A stretch of 64,000 nt of DNA, from NCBI RefSeq assembly GCF_042186555.1, contig NC_133328.1, forward strand, positions 615,149,744-615,213,743, in the 5' to 3' direction. Under the pieces are notes generated by a model. The model did not search any database and was not told the DNA's origin. It saw nothing but the letters and a program-made list of their open reading frames with translations. Every line of letters begins with the position of its first letter. Position 1 is the stretch's first letter. A program made the translations under genes and the position numbers. Of the stretch, positions 21,552 to 30,897 are shown one piece after another. The stretch comes from Aquarana catesbeiana (taxonomy: Eukaryota > Chordata > Amphibia > Anura > Ranidae).

Positions 21552-21944
21552 AGCGGTAGAAAACTCTAGAGGAAAAAAAAAAGTTTACACCTGCAAGGCA
21601 ATATCATAATGTGCTAGTATGCACCGCATACTAGCACATTAGGTAAGACTTACCTTAAAACGAAGCCCTCCAGCGGCGCGCTGTCACCGTTGCAGAGGCT
21701 TCCATCATTATCTGGTCTTCCTTCCGGGTTTACGGACTACGGCCTGAGCGCAGGAGTCTCGGCCGTGACACACAGCTCTGAAGGAACGGCACAGGTATGA
21801 CGTTCATTCAGAGCGCATGCGCCGGTGACTTCACTGGCAGCTGCTAACTAGAATATTTCCTAAATGATGCACGTTTAGCTACAGGTAGGCTTTATTATAA
21901 GCTTACCTGTGGGTAAAAATAAAAAACAAGAGTTTACTACCCCT
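21552..21944 (+). mobile_element. 393-bp TTAA element (AGCGGTAGAAAACTC ends)
   Basis: TTAA at 21548-21551 and 21945-21948. Inverted ends AGCGGTAGAAAACTC / GAGTTTACTACCCCT. Inside, GTGCTAGTATGCACCGCATACTAGC forms a palindrome. Related to the element at 39264-39880. Confidence 0.75.
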
Positions 21945-21983
21945 TTAAATTAAAAAAACCTTGAGCCTTTAGAACCACTTTAA

Positions 21984-22560
21984 ATTCTAGTGTTGATTCC
22001 CAGTGCTGCTTGTCACAACCGGTGAACAGTGTTGCTCATCAATACAATTTCTATGTTTTCTTCATTCACAATAATGTGTCATAGAAGAAAACAGGATGTG
22101 CCTTATCAGGACTGGAAGTAACAAACATGTTTTGTTTATGATTAGCTTTCTATTTTTACATATACTGTAACTGAATATCTATAGTGTGATATTTCGAGAA
22201 ATCATTATGCTTCCAGCCAAAAAATAAAGGTTGTGCCTTAAAAAATGGATAGTCTTTTTAACATCATGTCCGGTTTTTATTGATGTCAGTGTTCCCACTG
22301 AGGAGATTCAACCCTCTGTTTGTACTGGTGACCATTGTCATCAAGACAGAAAGTGATGCAAAATCCAAATTGTTACAGTTGTCACCCAAAAGGAGGCAGT
22401 GGGAAATCTTTAAATGGGGACACCTGCTCTGGTGACAGCTGTCTAATAGAGGACGATCTGCATCTTCAGGACAAGTAGTGAAGGGAAATCTCCCCAAATG
22501 GAAACAGATTCCAAAAAATAAGCTGGTAGGGATGAGCTGGGTTTAGTCCGAACTTTTTAG
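21984..22560. other. no gene recognised
   Basis: Low-copy-looking sequence. Frames are short and have no domain. Confidence 0.4.
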
Positions 22561-23560
22561 GCAGCTGTCAGTTCCAGACCAATGAGCTGTGAGTGAGGGG
22601 TTCCCCAATAAATACACAAAGGGGAGGAGATGCTTGTGACATGGTAGGCAGGTGTAGTCTATTTTCTCCACCGCAGGTGGCACTCAACCGCAGCGGCAGT
22701 GCAGAGGGAGAGGAAGTCAACAGGAACATGATTCCTCTGTGGTTTCCTGGGTCACGGGGCAGCGATCCAGTTGGATGCTGATAGCCCATGTGACTCTGGT
22801 GGCCATCTTGGGTCAGGCAGAGTCTACTTAAGACCCTGGATCCTGGTTTTGGTGCACATTTAGTGTTTGCATAGTGTAGGGACAGTATTAGCAGCAAAGA
22901 AAGGTTCTAGACGAGTAGGGAAAGCTTAGGGATCCGCCACTCTTCCCGGAAACCTTCTCACTTGGACTAGGGCTGGCCAGGCCAAATGTCACCCCTTAAG
23001 ACAGACAGTCAGCTCAGCTGAGACCTGCTCTGCTACACGGTGGACCCCTCCTGGTTATCTCTTAAAGCAGCCAAAAACGTGCCCATCCTGGTGGAAGGTA
23101 TCACCTGGGTGAAGATCTAGATTGACAACCAAGCGGTGGATCTGGTAGGAGTGGTTGTGATGCGTGGCCCAGTCAGCTCTTCAGGACCCATTGTTTTGGG
23201 CATGAACATGTTAAAGGACTTGGACTTGCCAAGTTTGAACCTCTTGGCTGGCGGGCACAGGGCTATAGTCTGCGAGCTGTGTGGCACAACATCACCTGGG
23301 CTTGCAAAGCTCAACAGAGGGTGGCCAGGACACCGTCTGAGCAGTTCAGGGTTGTCCATACACCCCTAAACAGAAGTTGCTACTGGCACCCCTCCAAAAG
23401 GAAGTTTGGTCTCTCCCCATTGGGGCCCACAAGAAACTTCAAGGGGCCACCGTGATGATAGCAACCCGCAAGGACCTGGTGGCTCCCAAAGAATGACTGG
23501 TTGCACGTACCCTGTCCAAGGTTTAGAAGGAAAAGGTTCTGCTACAACTTATCAACCACC
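22560..23560 (+). pseudogene. possible LTR-retroelement relic (protease-like remnant)
   Basis: The open frame at 23136-23369, continuous with broken codons upstream, contains a GPIVLGMNMLKDL stretch resembling the short motif near the end of gypsy-type retropepsins (I/V-LG-MN). The sequence before it (22600-22960) looks leader- or LTR-like, with a TTAAGACCCTGG stretch. The frame has stops, no active-site triad is visible, and reverse transcriptase is absent. This is a weak call by motif resemblance; a chance match is possible. Confidence 0.3.
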
Positions 23561-23960
23561 CCAACATGGCCAATGTCGTTGACCTAATATGGTCATGTGG
23601 TCATCATATTAGGTCAATCTTGTCACAAGCATCCCCACCCCTTTGTGGCCACAAAAGGCCATATTAAGTCAAGACAATTGATCTCATGGCCCTTTGAAGC
23701 CATATAGGTCAGTGTCATTGACCTAATATGGCTCAGTGGTCATATTAGGTCAATTCAATTGACCTATAATGGTCCTTTGTGGTCATATGTGGTCAATGTG
23801 ATTGACCTAATATGGCCAGGTGGTCATATTAAGTCAATGATCTCATGAGCATCCCCCCTTCTTTGTGGCTCTAAAGGGCCATCTTAAGTCAATGCAATTG
23901 TGGCCATATTAGGTGAATGTCATTGACCTAATAAGGTTTGGTGGCCAACTATGTCAGAGC
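23560..23960. repeat. imperfect repeats of GACCTAATATGGTCA
   Basis: About eight ATTGACCTAATATGG or CCATATTAGGTCAAT blocks alternate in both orientations at about 50-80-bp spacing, with GTGGTCATATTA and GCATCCCC links. Adjacent opposite copies form local palindromes. Confidence 0.75.
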
Positions 23961-25438
23961 ATCCCAGCCCCATTCTGTAGGTGCAGCTTCAGGGTGGGGA
24001 ATCCATCTCCCAAAGCTCATTGCCCCAGCACTGACAGCTGCCTTCCAGTTTATGACTCAGCCCAAGCCCATCCCTATTTCCCACTGTATCAAAAAAAAAA
24101 AAAAGGCTACATATGCACTTTACATTTTTTAATATCGATGCAAATCGATACACTTCAACATTTACTGTTTGAAAGAAATAGTTGAAATAGGACCAACTAT
24201 CCACCTTTTTTAAAGAACAGTCCCTTTTTTTTTGGACTCCATCCTTATGTCTTTCCTCTTCAGTTTCCTCGCCAACATTGGGCTATACTTTCATCACCCA
24301 GTTTCGCTTGCTCCGTGTATCCGATGCCCTGAAACAATCATCGCTGTCTCTCAAGTCCAGAAAAAATGCATCATGAGGAAAATACTGGTTTATCCTGATA
24401 GAGTGTAACACAAACAAATGGGACCATGTATATCCACAACACAAATAAATTATTCAAGAGGGAAGCGTATGAGGGACAGATCATCATAAATTACACTCAC
24501 ATGTCAATCCGCCTGGGGAATATGGGCTGGAAAAAGGAAACTGCAAAATCAACCCTCAGCCATGAAGTCTTATTTACGTGGGTGGAAAAAGCATCAGGAT
24601 TCCATTAAAGTTTCCCTTTTCCCACATTTTTTTTACCAATATTCACTGAGCATGTTTAAAGTTATTTGTTGAATGGAATGTGTTGATGTATCTTTTCTTT
24701 CTTTATGACGAGAAAAAAAGTAAACTTGTAAAAATATGTTTTAATTTTTTTTACTGCATATGGGTATTCCAGCCATCAGGGGGAGCTCAATGCTCTTTTC
24801 ATGTATTTACCAGGCTAGTTCGCTCTGTACATTGTTTCAATCATAGAGAGACAGTTTGAAAGCAAACAGATTGTGCTCACTCTTTTGAAAACCCATAATG
24901 CTCTGTCTGTGATGATCATATCATGGGTGATCTAAATCACCGTACAGTTAAGAAAACTTTTTTAGGTGTTCATTGAGGGGTGGCATATTTTGCACTTATA
25001 GAGTATGTAATCCTGGAGGATAAGATACTTTGTTTTTTTTTTTAATATTGCCAACAAAACACAGCCAGAATTGAAGCCAATCTAACTCAATCCTTCCCTA
25101 GTGGAGAAGATTAGAACACCACATCTTTGTGTTGACAGACATTTGAAAGTTGAATACAAATGGGATTATCAAGGTGTCATCTTATTTGTTGTACTTTTGC
25201 ACAAAACCTTGTTTTTTAATAAAAATTATATATCTTTATTTTCTTTATTTTCAATTTTGTAAAAATACTTCATAAAATACATAAAACAAATGTGTCACTG
25301 GTAGTTCACTGTCCAACAAATGCCCATATATTATTCCCATATAATTGCCTGTTACCAAGTACAACATTATGCCTATAGTCTGTTCATAGAAAGATAGACT
25401 TTGTCCTACAGGATGTATCAGGATTGTAATTGCAAGGT
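23961..25438. other. no gene recognised; mostly low-copy
   Basis: Contains poly(A) at 24090-24103 and AT-rich tracts. The interval 24240-24620 is low-copy within the window. Open frames are short and lack domains. Confidence 0.4.
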
Positions 25439-25990
25439 GGCAATGGTGGCCCATCCATTAGGGGCGTGCGGGCACCACCCATTCTATCCACGGCCGCCCC
25501 TGCCTATTCATGCATCCGGCCCCTTTCAGGATGCCGGGCGCATGAATTGCAGCGGCAGGGGTCTATTTTTAAGCATCCGATTAGAGCTAGAGGCTCTAAT
25601 AGGCTTCAAAATAGGGTGGGCTCCGAGCGCAGAGCATTGCGCTAGGAGCCCACCCAGGTGTTACAACAGCGAATGAATATTCGCTATTGAAACATTGATC
25701 CTCAATCCGGCCAATCAGAAGCGGGTCTGGGACCCATTTTCCGATTGGCCGAAAAGAGAAGACTCCTGATTGGCCACCGAGGAGGAGGGAGGAAACGAAA
25801 GCCGCCACCGCGATGATGCCCATGGAGAACAGGGGAAGGGGAAGCTGCCACCACTGCCGAGCAGGTGAAGCCACTGGTTAAGTCCGGGAGAAGCGCTGTC
25901 CACCATAGATGGGGTAAGTGCTATAGACCCGACCGACCGGGGGTGGTGGTACTGTTTGCAGCCCTCCCAAAAAAAATTGTAAGGTGGCTG
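25439..25990 (+). mobile_element. hAT-like MITE of the GGCGGCCCAT family
   Basis: Left end CAATGGTGGCCCATCC and right end CCTCCCAAAAAAAATTGTAA followed by GGTGGCTG, corresponding in reverse to the ends of 51408-52416. Interior blocks CCCCTTTCAGGATGCCGGGC, AATAGGCTTCAAAATAG, GCGAATGAATATTCGC and CCGATTGGCCGAAAAG are shared. No clear target duplication, so the ends are approximate. Confidence 0.55.
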
Positions 25991-25997
25991 TTATTAC

Positions 25998-26726
25998 TAG
26001 AGATAAGTGCAGGCGTGTTGGAATCCTTGTCCGATCCTGCCCAAGCTATTCCATCAGAAAACTGCCACTGGTTACCGCCAATCCGTCAGAAAGCTGCCAC
26101 TGGTCACAGCCAAGGCATTCAACACATGTACCATTGTATATGTGCTGAAAGACTTGGCTGCTGATTGGCAGTGAGCAGTGTCGGCTTTCTAGCGGGATAG
26201 CTCAGGTGGGTTTGGACTAGGGAATTATTTTTTTTTTTGCAGGCTAGCTGGTAAATTCAAGTCTGTTTGTGTTGTTTATTGCCCTTCCATGTGCACCATA
26301 CTGCAAAGGCAAGTTGTAAATTGCGGTGGTTGCCATCTTTTTGTATAGCTTGTTCACTGGGTTTTACACAATGGTTGCCTCCAGCCACCACAGTACTCTG
26401 GCTGGGCATTCAGTGTGTCCCTGTGCCTTCAAGGAGGAGTCAGCTCCCTCCAGGCAAGCCTGCCCTTAATTTATCCACTGCTATATATGCTCCAACTTAG
26501 AGACTCTCAAAAATATGGAGTTAGGACTGCAGTATACAGAGGAGCCTTGACACAGGCACTCCGACTTCCACATATTTGCAAATGTGTGCAACTAAAACCT
26601 CTGTTTTTAACGTGAATTGTGATGCATTTATTTTTGTTTTTTTTTTGCCGGCTAGTTGGTAAGTGTGCTCGGGAATTTTCGTCTGTTTTTTTCAGACTAG
26701 GATCCCAACACGCCTGAGCTCATCCC
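25998..26726 (+). mobile_element. hAT-like element, TAGGGATGAGC-type ends
   Basis: Left end TAGAGATAAGTGCAGGCGTG, right end CACGCCTGAGCTCATCCC. The inverted AGGCGTGTTGG and GGATCC words extend the match. The terminal TAGGGATGAGC type is the one carried by the autonomous hAT at 29573. Flanks are GTTATTAC on the left and, beyond the next element, GTTACTAC. Confidence 0.6.
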
Positions 26727-26909
26727 CAGGGCCATCTTTAATATTGAATGGACCCTGGGCAAACATTTTCTTGGGCTCTCCCGAATCCACTTATCAAGTA
26801 TTTGAGGGCAGTGAAGGCTCAAGGGGCAGCTGTTTTGGGCCACACAACAATGACTGGGCCCAGGGCAGATGCCCCTTTTGCCCTGTGTTAAAGACCTGCT
26901 CGTCCCTGG
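26727..26909 (+). mobile_element. hAT-like MITE (CAGGGCCATCTTTAATA)
   Basis: Begins CAGGGCCATCTTTAATATTG and ends TTAAAGACCTGCTCGTCCCTG. The ends are imperfect inverted repeats with the CAGGG/CCCTG start typical of hAT. Abuts the previous element directly. Confidence 0.5.
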
Positions 26910-26915
26910 TTACTA

Positions 26916-27132
26916 CCCTGTTTCCCTGAAAATAAGACCTATCGTGATTGTCGGTGATGACTGCAATATAAGCCCTACCCCCCAAATAAGCCCTAGTTAA
27001 AGTCCTTGTAGGTCTTATTTTCAGGGTAGGGCTTATTTTCGGGGAAACAGGGTAGGGCTTATTTGGGGGGTAGGGCTTATATTGCAGCCATCACCGACAA
27101 TCACGCTAGGTCTTATTTTCGGGGAAACAGTG
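26916..27132. mobile_element. palindromic TA-flanked MITE
   Basis: CCCTGTTTCCCTGAAAATAA at the left and TTATTTTCGGGGAAACAGTG at the right, TA on both sides (26914-26915, 27133-27134). Same family and inner repeats as 6339-6555. Confidence 0.85.
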
Positions 27133-27134
27133 TA

Positions 27135-27545
27135 TGTGTTTTACAAACCTAGTCTGGTTAATCAGACCCTACATGAATTTCTATAATCATACACAATTAG
27201 CAATGATTAAATATATCACATATTTGCTCATTATTACATTGACATATACTGTATTTATTACTTGCAATAATTGAATCATAGAATATGCAGATGAGGTGTC
27301 CTTTGTAGAATTGCAGGGAATAGAGGTGATAGTGGAGTATGTCCCTCCAGGAAGAGGACAAGGTTATCTATAAGGCATAATCATAGTGTTAAACCATTGT
27401 ATCAAGAGGCCCCCACCAGTTTGTCCCACTCTCTCTAGACAAAGCAACCCTTTACCTCTAAGTGTACCCTTCAGCTTTACAGATAAGTATAAGAACCAGT
27501 AGAATCACATGGCTTTTTTTTTGATCAATGTCGCGATATTAGGTA
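27135..27545. other. no gene recognised
   Basis: Low-copy-looking sequence without a recognisable feature. Confidence 0.4.
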
Positions 27546-27800
27546 CTGAATCATAGCTCCCAACTGTCCCTAATTTCAAGGGACTGTCCCTCATTCGGAA
27601 AAAAAATGTCCCCCTGTCCCTCTTTTCTCCTCATTTGTCCCTCATTTTGGTCTGATCTATGTAATTGTATATAAAATGCACTACTTATCTATCAAAAAGT
27701 GTTTCCCAGTGCTAAACCTTATACACAATTTCTAAATGGCTGCATTTGTAAATGCCAAAAGCCATTATAATGGAATAATAGTGGTAAAAAGGCACTTGTG
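27546..27800 (+). mobile_element. CATAGCTCCCAACTGTCCC family, left part
   Basis: CATAGCTCCCAACTGTCC, repeated GTCCCTC words, CTCATTTTGGTCTGATCTAT and AAAAAGTGTTTCCCAGTGCT match 62967-63200 and, reversed, 36181-36722. The right end is replaced by a TTAA-type fragment. Confidence 0.65.
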
Positions 27801-27805
27801 CGTTT

Positions 27806-28025
27806 AACCACTTGAGGAGGCAGAACGGGGATCTGACTCTGTAAACAAGGCGGACAGGGAACAACATGGAGATCTGCTGTTACTTGTGATCAGGAACAGC
27901 GATCTCTGTGTTGTCCCAGTGAGCCCATCCCCCACACAGTTAGAACACACCCAGGGAACACATTTAACCCCTTGATCGCCCCCCCCCCCCCCCAGTGTTA
28001 ACCCCTTTTCTGCCAGTGTCATTAA
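27806..28025. mobile_element. TTAA-type fragments
   Basis: TTAACCACTTGAGGAGG at 27806 and TTAACCCCTTGATCG at 27964, with a poly(C) run at 27978-27993. GTTAGAACACACCCAGGGAA recurs inside the SINE at 16825-16845. Confidence 0.45.
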
Positions 28026-28526
28026 TACATTGATTAGTGCATTTTTTTTGGTAAAGTTGTGTTCCTTCTCAGATTTCCTTTATTGTTAATCGTTTAGATT
28101 CTCCTTTAATTCGCCTTCTGCATTGTATTACATTTTTATTGTTCTTATGAATCATTAGCACAGCACTACGACATGACAATATAAAACAACACAGCAAGAC
28201 CCGTCCGCTGCTCTTGGAGTCCCTGATCAGAGATTTCAAGGTTCACAGCTGGTTGGCGAAGCGTCCTATCAGACTGACACATCCTCCGGAGCTGTGTCCA
28301 GCCAGTGACAGATGTTACCTTAATGAGCTCTGACAGGGAAAGCCAACAGTATGATATTATTTATAGGCAGGCAAAATGCCTTTCCCCTGCTCTAGGTTTA
28401 AATCTAACACAGTGCCCGGCTGTGCACAATAATTATTCCATTTTTTTTTCCATGTCCTTCCCTAGTTTGATCTGGTGTTTAATGTAGAACCCCGGGACCA
28501 ACACTTTGGTGGGGGGGGGGGGGGGG
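28026..28526. other. low-copy sequence; poly(G) at the end
   Basis: 28030-28480 shows no similarity to other parts of the window and no coding domain. A G run of about 17 lies at 28510-28526. Confidence 0.4.
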
Positions 28527-28598
28527 ATTTACTAAATCTGGAGCAGAATCTGGTGCAGCTGTGCATAGTAACCAATCAGCTTCTAACTTCAGCTTGTT
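28527..28598. mobile_element. half of the palindromic MITE
   Basis: ATTTACTAAATCTGGAGCAG through CAGCTTCTAACTTCAGCTTG matches one arm of 6931-7110 and stops at TTTAACC, near the central TTAA of the family. Confidence 0.65.
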
Positions 28599-28910
28599 TA
28601 ACCACTTGCCCTTTCGGAATATTTACCCCTCCCCTTCATGACCAGGCCATTTTTTTGTGATACAGCATTGTGTTACTTTTTGCGCTGTAAATAAAAAAAA
28701 GACAAAAAAAAAAAAAAAAAAAACAATATTTTTTACTTTCTGCTATAAAACATGCAATTTAAAAAACTGAAAAAAAAATCGAATTTCTTCGTAAACTTAG
28801 GCCGATACATATTCTGCTACATATTTCTGGTACAAAAATCCCCCCTGGAAGATTTACCCCCCTTCATAACTGGGCAATTTTTTGCGATACAGCACTGCGT
28901 TACTTTAACC
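28599..28910 (+). mobile_element. TTAA-type element, rearranged
   Basis: After TTAA comes CCACTTGCCCTTTCGG, CATGACCAGGCCATTTTTTT and TTTTGCGCTGTAAATAAAAA. The block CATAACTGGGCAATTTTTTG at 28865 repeats the start, implying two partial copies. It ends at TTAACC. Confidence 0.55.
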
Positions 28911-29095
28911 CAGTGGTTCTCAACTCCTGTCCTCAGGACCCACCAACAGGCCAGGTTTTATGTATTACCTTGGGGAGATGCAGACTAGAATACTGCAATC
29001 ACTGAGCAGCAAATGATATCACATGTGATGTATTTCAGTTATCTTGCAAACCTCGCCTGTTAGTGGGTCCTGAGGACAGGAGTTGAAAACCACTG
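28911..29095 (+). mobile_element. 185-bp hAT MITE with 8-bp target duplication
   Basis: Ends CAGTGGTTCTCAACTCCTGT / ACAGGAGTTGAAAACCACTG (near-perfect inverted repeats extending through CCTCAGGACCCACCAACAGG). Flanked by the exact 8-bp repeat CTTTAACC (28903-28910, 29096-29103). Charlie-like termini. Confidence 0.9.
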
Positions 29096-29101
29096 CTTTA
29101 A

Positions 29102-29564
29102 CCAGTTGCCGCCCGCCCACCATCTAATGACGGCGTCCCAGAACGGCCGCTCTCGCGAGCCCGCGGGAGCGCACAGCGAAGGCAGTCATGGCTGCGCCGT
29201 GTTGCTAGGACGCAGCGCAACCCCGATCTCTGTAAAGAGCCGCTTCCGCGGCTCTTTAACCATGTGATCGGCTGTGTCCAATCACAGCCGGTCACACGTA
29301 AACACGGAGATGCCGGTAATCGGCGCTCCTCGCCTCACACTGACAGAGTGTGAGGAGAGGAGAGCCGATCAGTGGCATCTCCTCGCAGGGGACAACAAAA
29401 CATGTAATCAGGGCACTGATCATCAGTGCCCTAATTACATTACAGCACCAATAGCGGCAGCAATCAGTGCCCACAATTGCCCACCAGTGCCAGCAATCAA
29501 TGCCAGCAATCAGTGCCCATTAGTAATGCCAGTCAGTGCTGGCTATTAGCGCTGCCTATCAGTG
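29102..29564 (+). mobile_element. TTAA-type element, GC-rich end and minisatellite (left piece)
   Basis: Starts after TTAA (29098-29101) with CCAGTTGCCGCCCGCC. Has CGGCTCTTTAACCATGTGAT, GCTGTGTCCAATCACAGC and a diverged CAGTGCCCA minisatellite (29430-29564). The array continues at 36033-36110 beyond the inserted hAT element. Opposite orientation to 18873-20011. Confidence 0.7.
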
Positions 29565-29836
29565 CTGCCCACTAGGGATGAGCTTCGTGTTCGAGTCGAA
29601 CCCATGTTCCGAATTGCGAACGATATGGGCCGTTCGCGCCAAATTCGTGTGGCGCGTCACGGCCCATAATTCACTGCGGCATGGCAGTGCATTGCTTGCT
29701 GATGATTGGCCAAGCATGCACTATGACCCGCATGCTTGGCCAATCACAGCGCCGCCTGAACAGAGAGCCATAATTGGCCAAAGCCAAGGAGGCTTTGGCC
29801 AATTATGGCTCAGGGGATTTAGTACACGCCCCACAC

Positions 29837-29845
29837 TATATAAGG
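29837..29845 (+). promoter_or_regulatory. TATA box of the hAT element
   Basis: TATATAAGG, 265 bp inside the left end, followed by the GC palindrome GGCCGCCTGCACGGCGGCC and a (GA)n tract at 29891-29905. Probable core promoter; inferred from position and motif. Confidence 0.5.
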
Positions 29846-30059
29846 CCGCCTGCACGGCGGCCCTGTGTAGTGTGTGTTCCGGCGTTCATTGAGAGAGAGA
29901 GAGAGACAGACAGTGTCATTTGATTTGAGTTAGATAGATTAGGCAGAACAGTCAGTCAGTTAGCTGCACTTACAGTGTATTGTGTATATATATGCATCCC
30001 AGGTGTTGCATATATATATATACACTGTATTCAGTTTAGCTAGATCCGTTCCTGTTATC

Positions 30060-30868
30060 TTCTAGACTATTTACATTTAGTGCAGTGCGTCCTGCTCACA
30101 GTGTTCAGCTAGATCCGTTCCTGTTATCTTCCTACTGACAGGCAGGCTTGTCTGGTTACAGTATATAAAGCTACCTGAAGAAAATTACTGGTGTTCTATT
30201 TGATCCTATTAGTACCACGGTCAGGCAGCTAGACTATTTACATTTAGTACAGTGCGTCCTGCTCACAGTGTTCAGCTAGATCCGTTCCTGTTATCTTCCT
30301 ACTGACAGGCAGGCTTGTCTGGTTACAGTATATAAAGCTACCTGAAGAAAATTACTGGTGTTCTATTTGATCCTATTAGTACCACCGTCAGGCAGCTAGA
30401 CTATTTACATTTAGTACAGTGCGTCCTGCTCACAGTGTTCAGCTAGATCCGTTCCTGTTATCTTCCTACTGACAGGCAGGCTTGTCTGGTTACAGTATAT
30501 AAAGCTACCTGAAGAAAATTACTGGTGTTCTATTTGATCCTATTAGTACCACGGTCAGGCAGCTAGACTATTTACATTTAGTACAGTGCGTCCTGCTCAC
30601 AGTGTTCAGCTAGATCCGTTCCTGTTATCTTCCTACTGACAGGCAGGCTTGTCTGGTTACAGTATATAAAGCTACCTGAAGAAAATTACTGGTGTTCTAT
30701 TTGATCCTATTAGTACCACGGTCAGGCAGCTAGACTATTTACATTTAGTACAGTGCGTCCTGCTCACAGTGTTCAGCTAGATCCGTTCCTGTTATCTTCC
30801 TACTGACAGGCAGGCTTGTCTGGTTACAGTATATAAAGCTACCTGAAGAAAATTACTGGTGTTCTATC
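30060..30868 (+). repeat. 167-bp leader array with TATA-like motifs
   Basis: AGCTAGATCCGTTCCTGTTA starts at 30107, 30274, 30441, 30608 and 30775, exactly 167 bp apart. Units differ at about one or two bases. Each has TATATAAAG (30162, 30329, 30496, 30663, 30830); the last lies 60 bp before the transposase ATG. Confidence 0.95.
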
Positions 30869-30897
30869 CCAGCTTAGTGCAGCTACAGGCCATTAGT

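Larger units (their letters stand above)
20633..21979 (+). mobile_element. family X TTAA element, copy 2, carrying two inserts
   Basis: Matches copy 1 over ATTATACTTACCTGCTCTG and GAGCAGCTCCAATCCTC and again at the right end GAGCCTTTAGAACCACTTTAA (TTAA 21980-21983). It is interrupted at two TTAA sites by the elements at 21057-21530 and 21552-21944; only 17 bp, including flanking TTAA, separate them. Confidence 0.7.
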
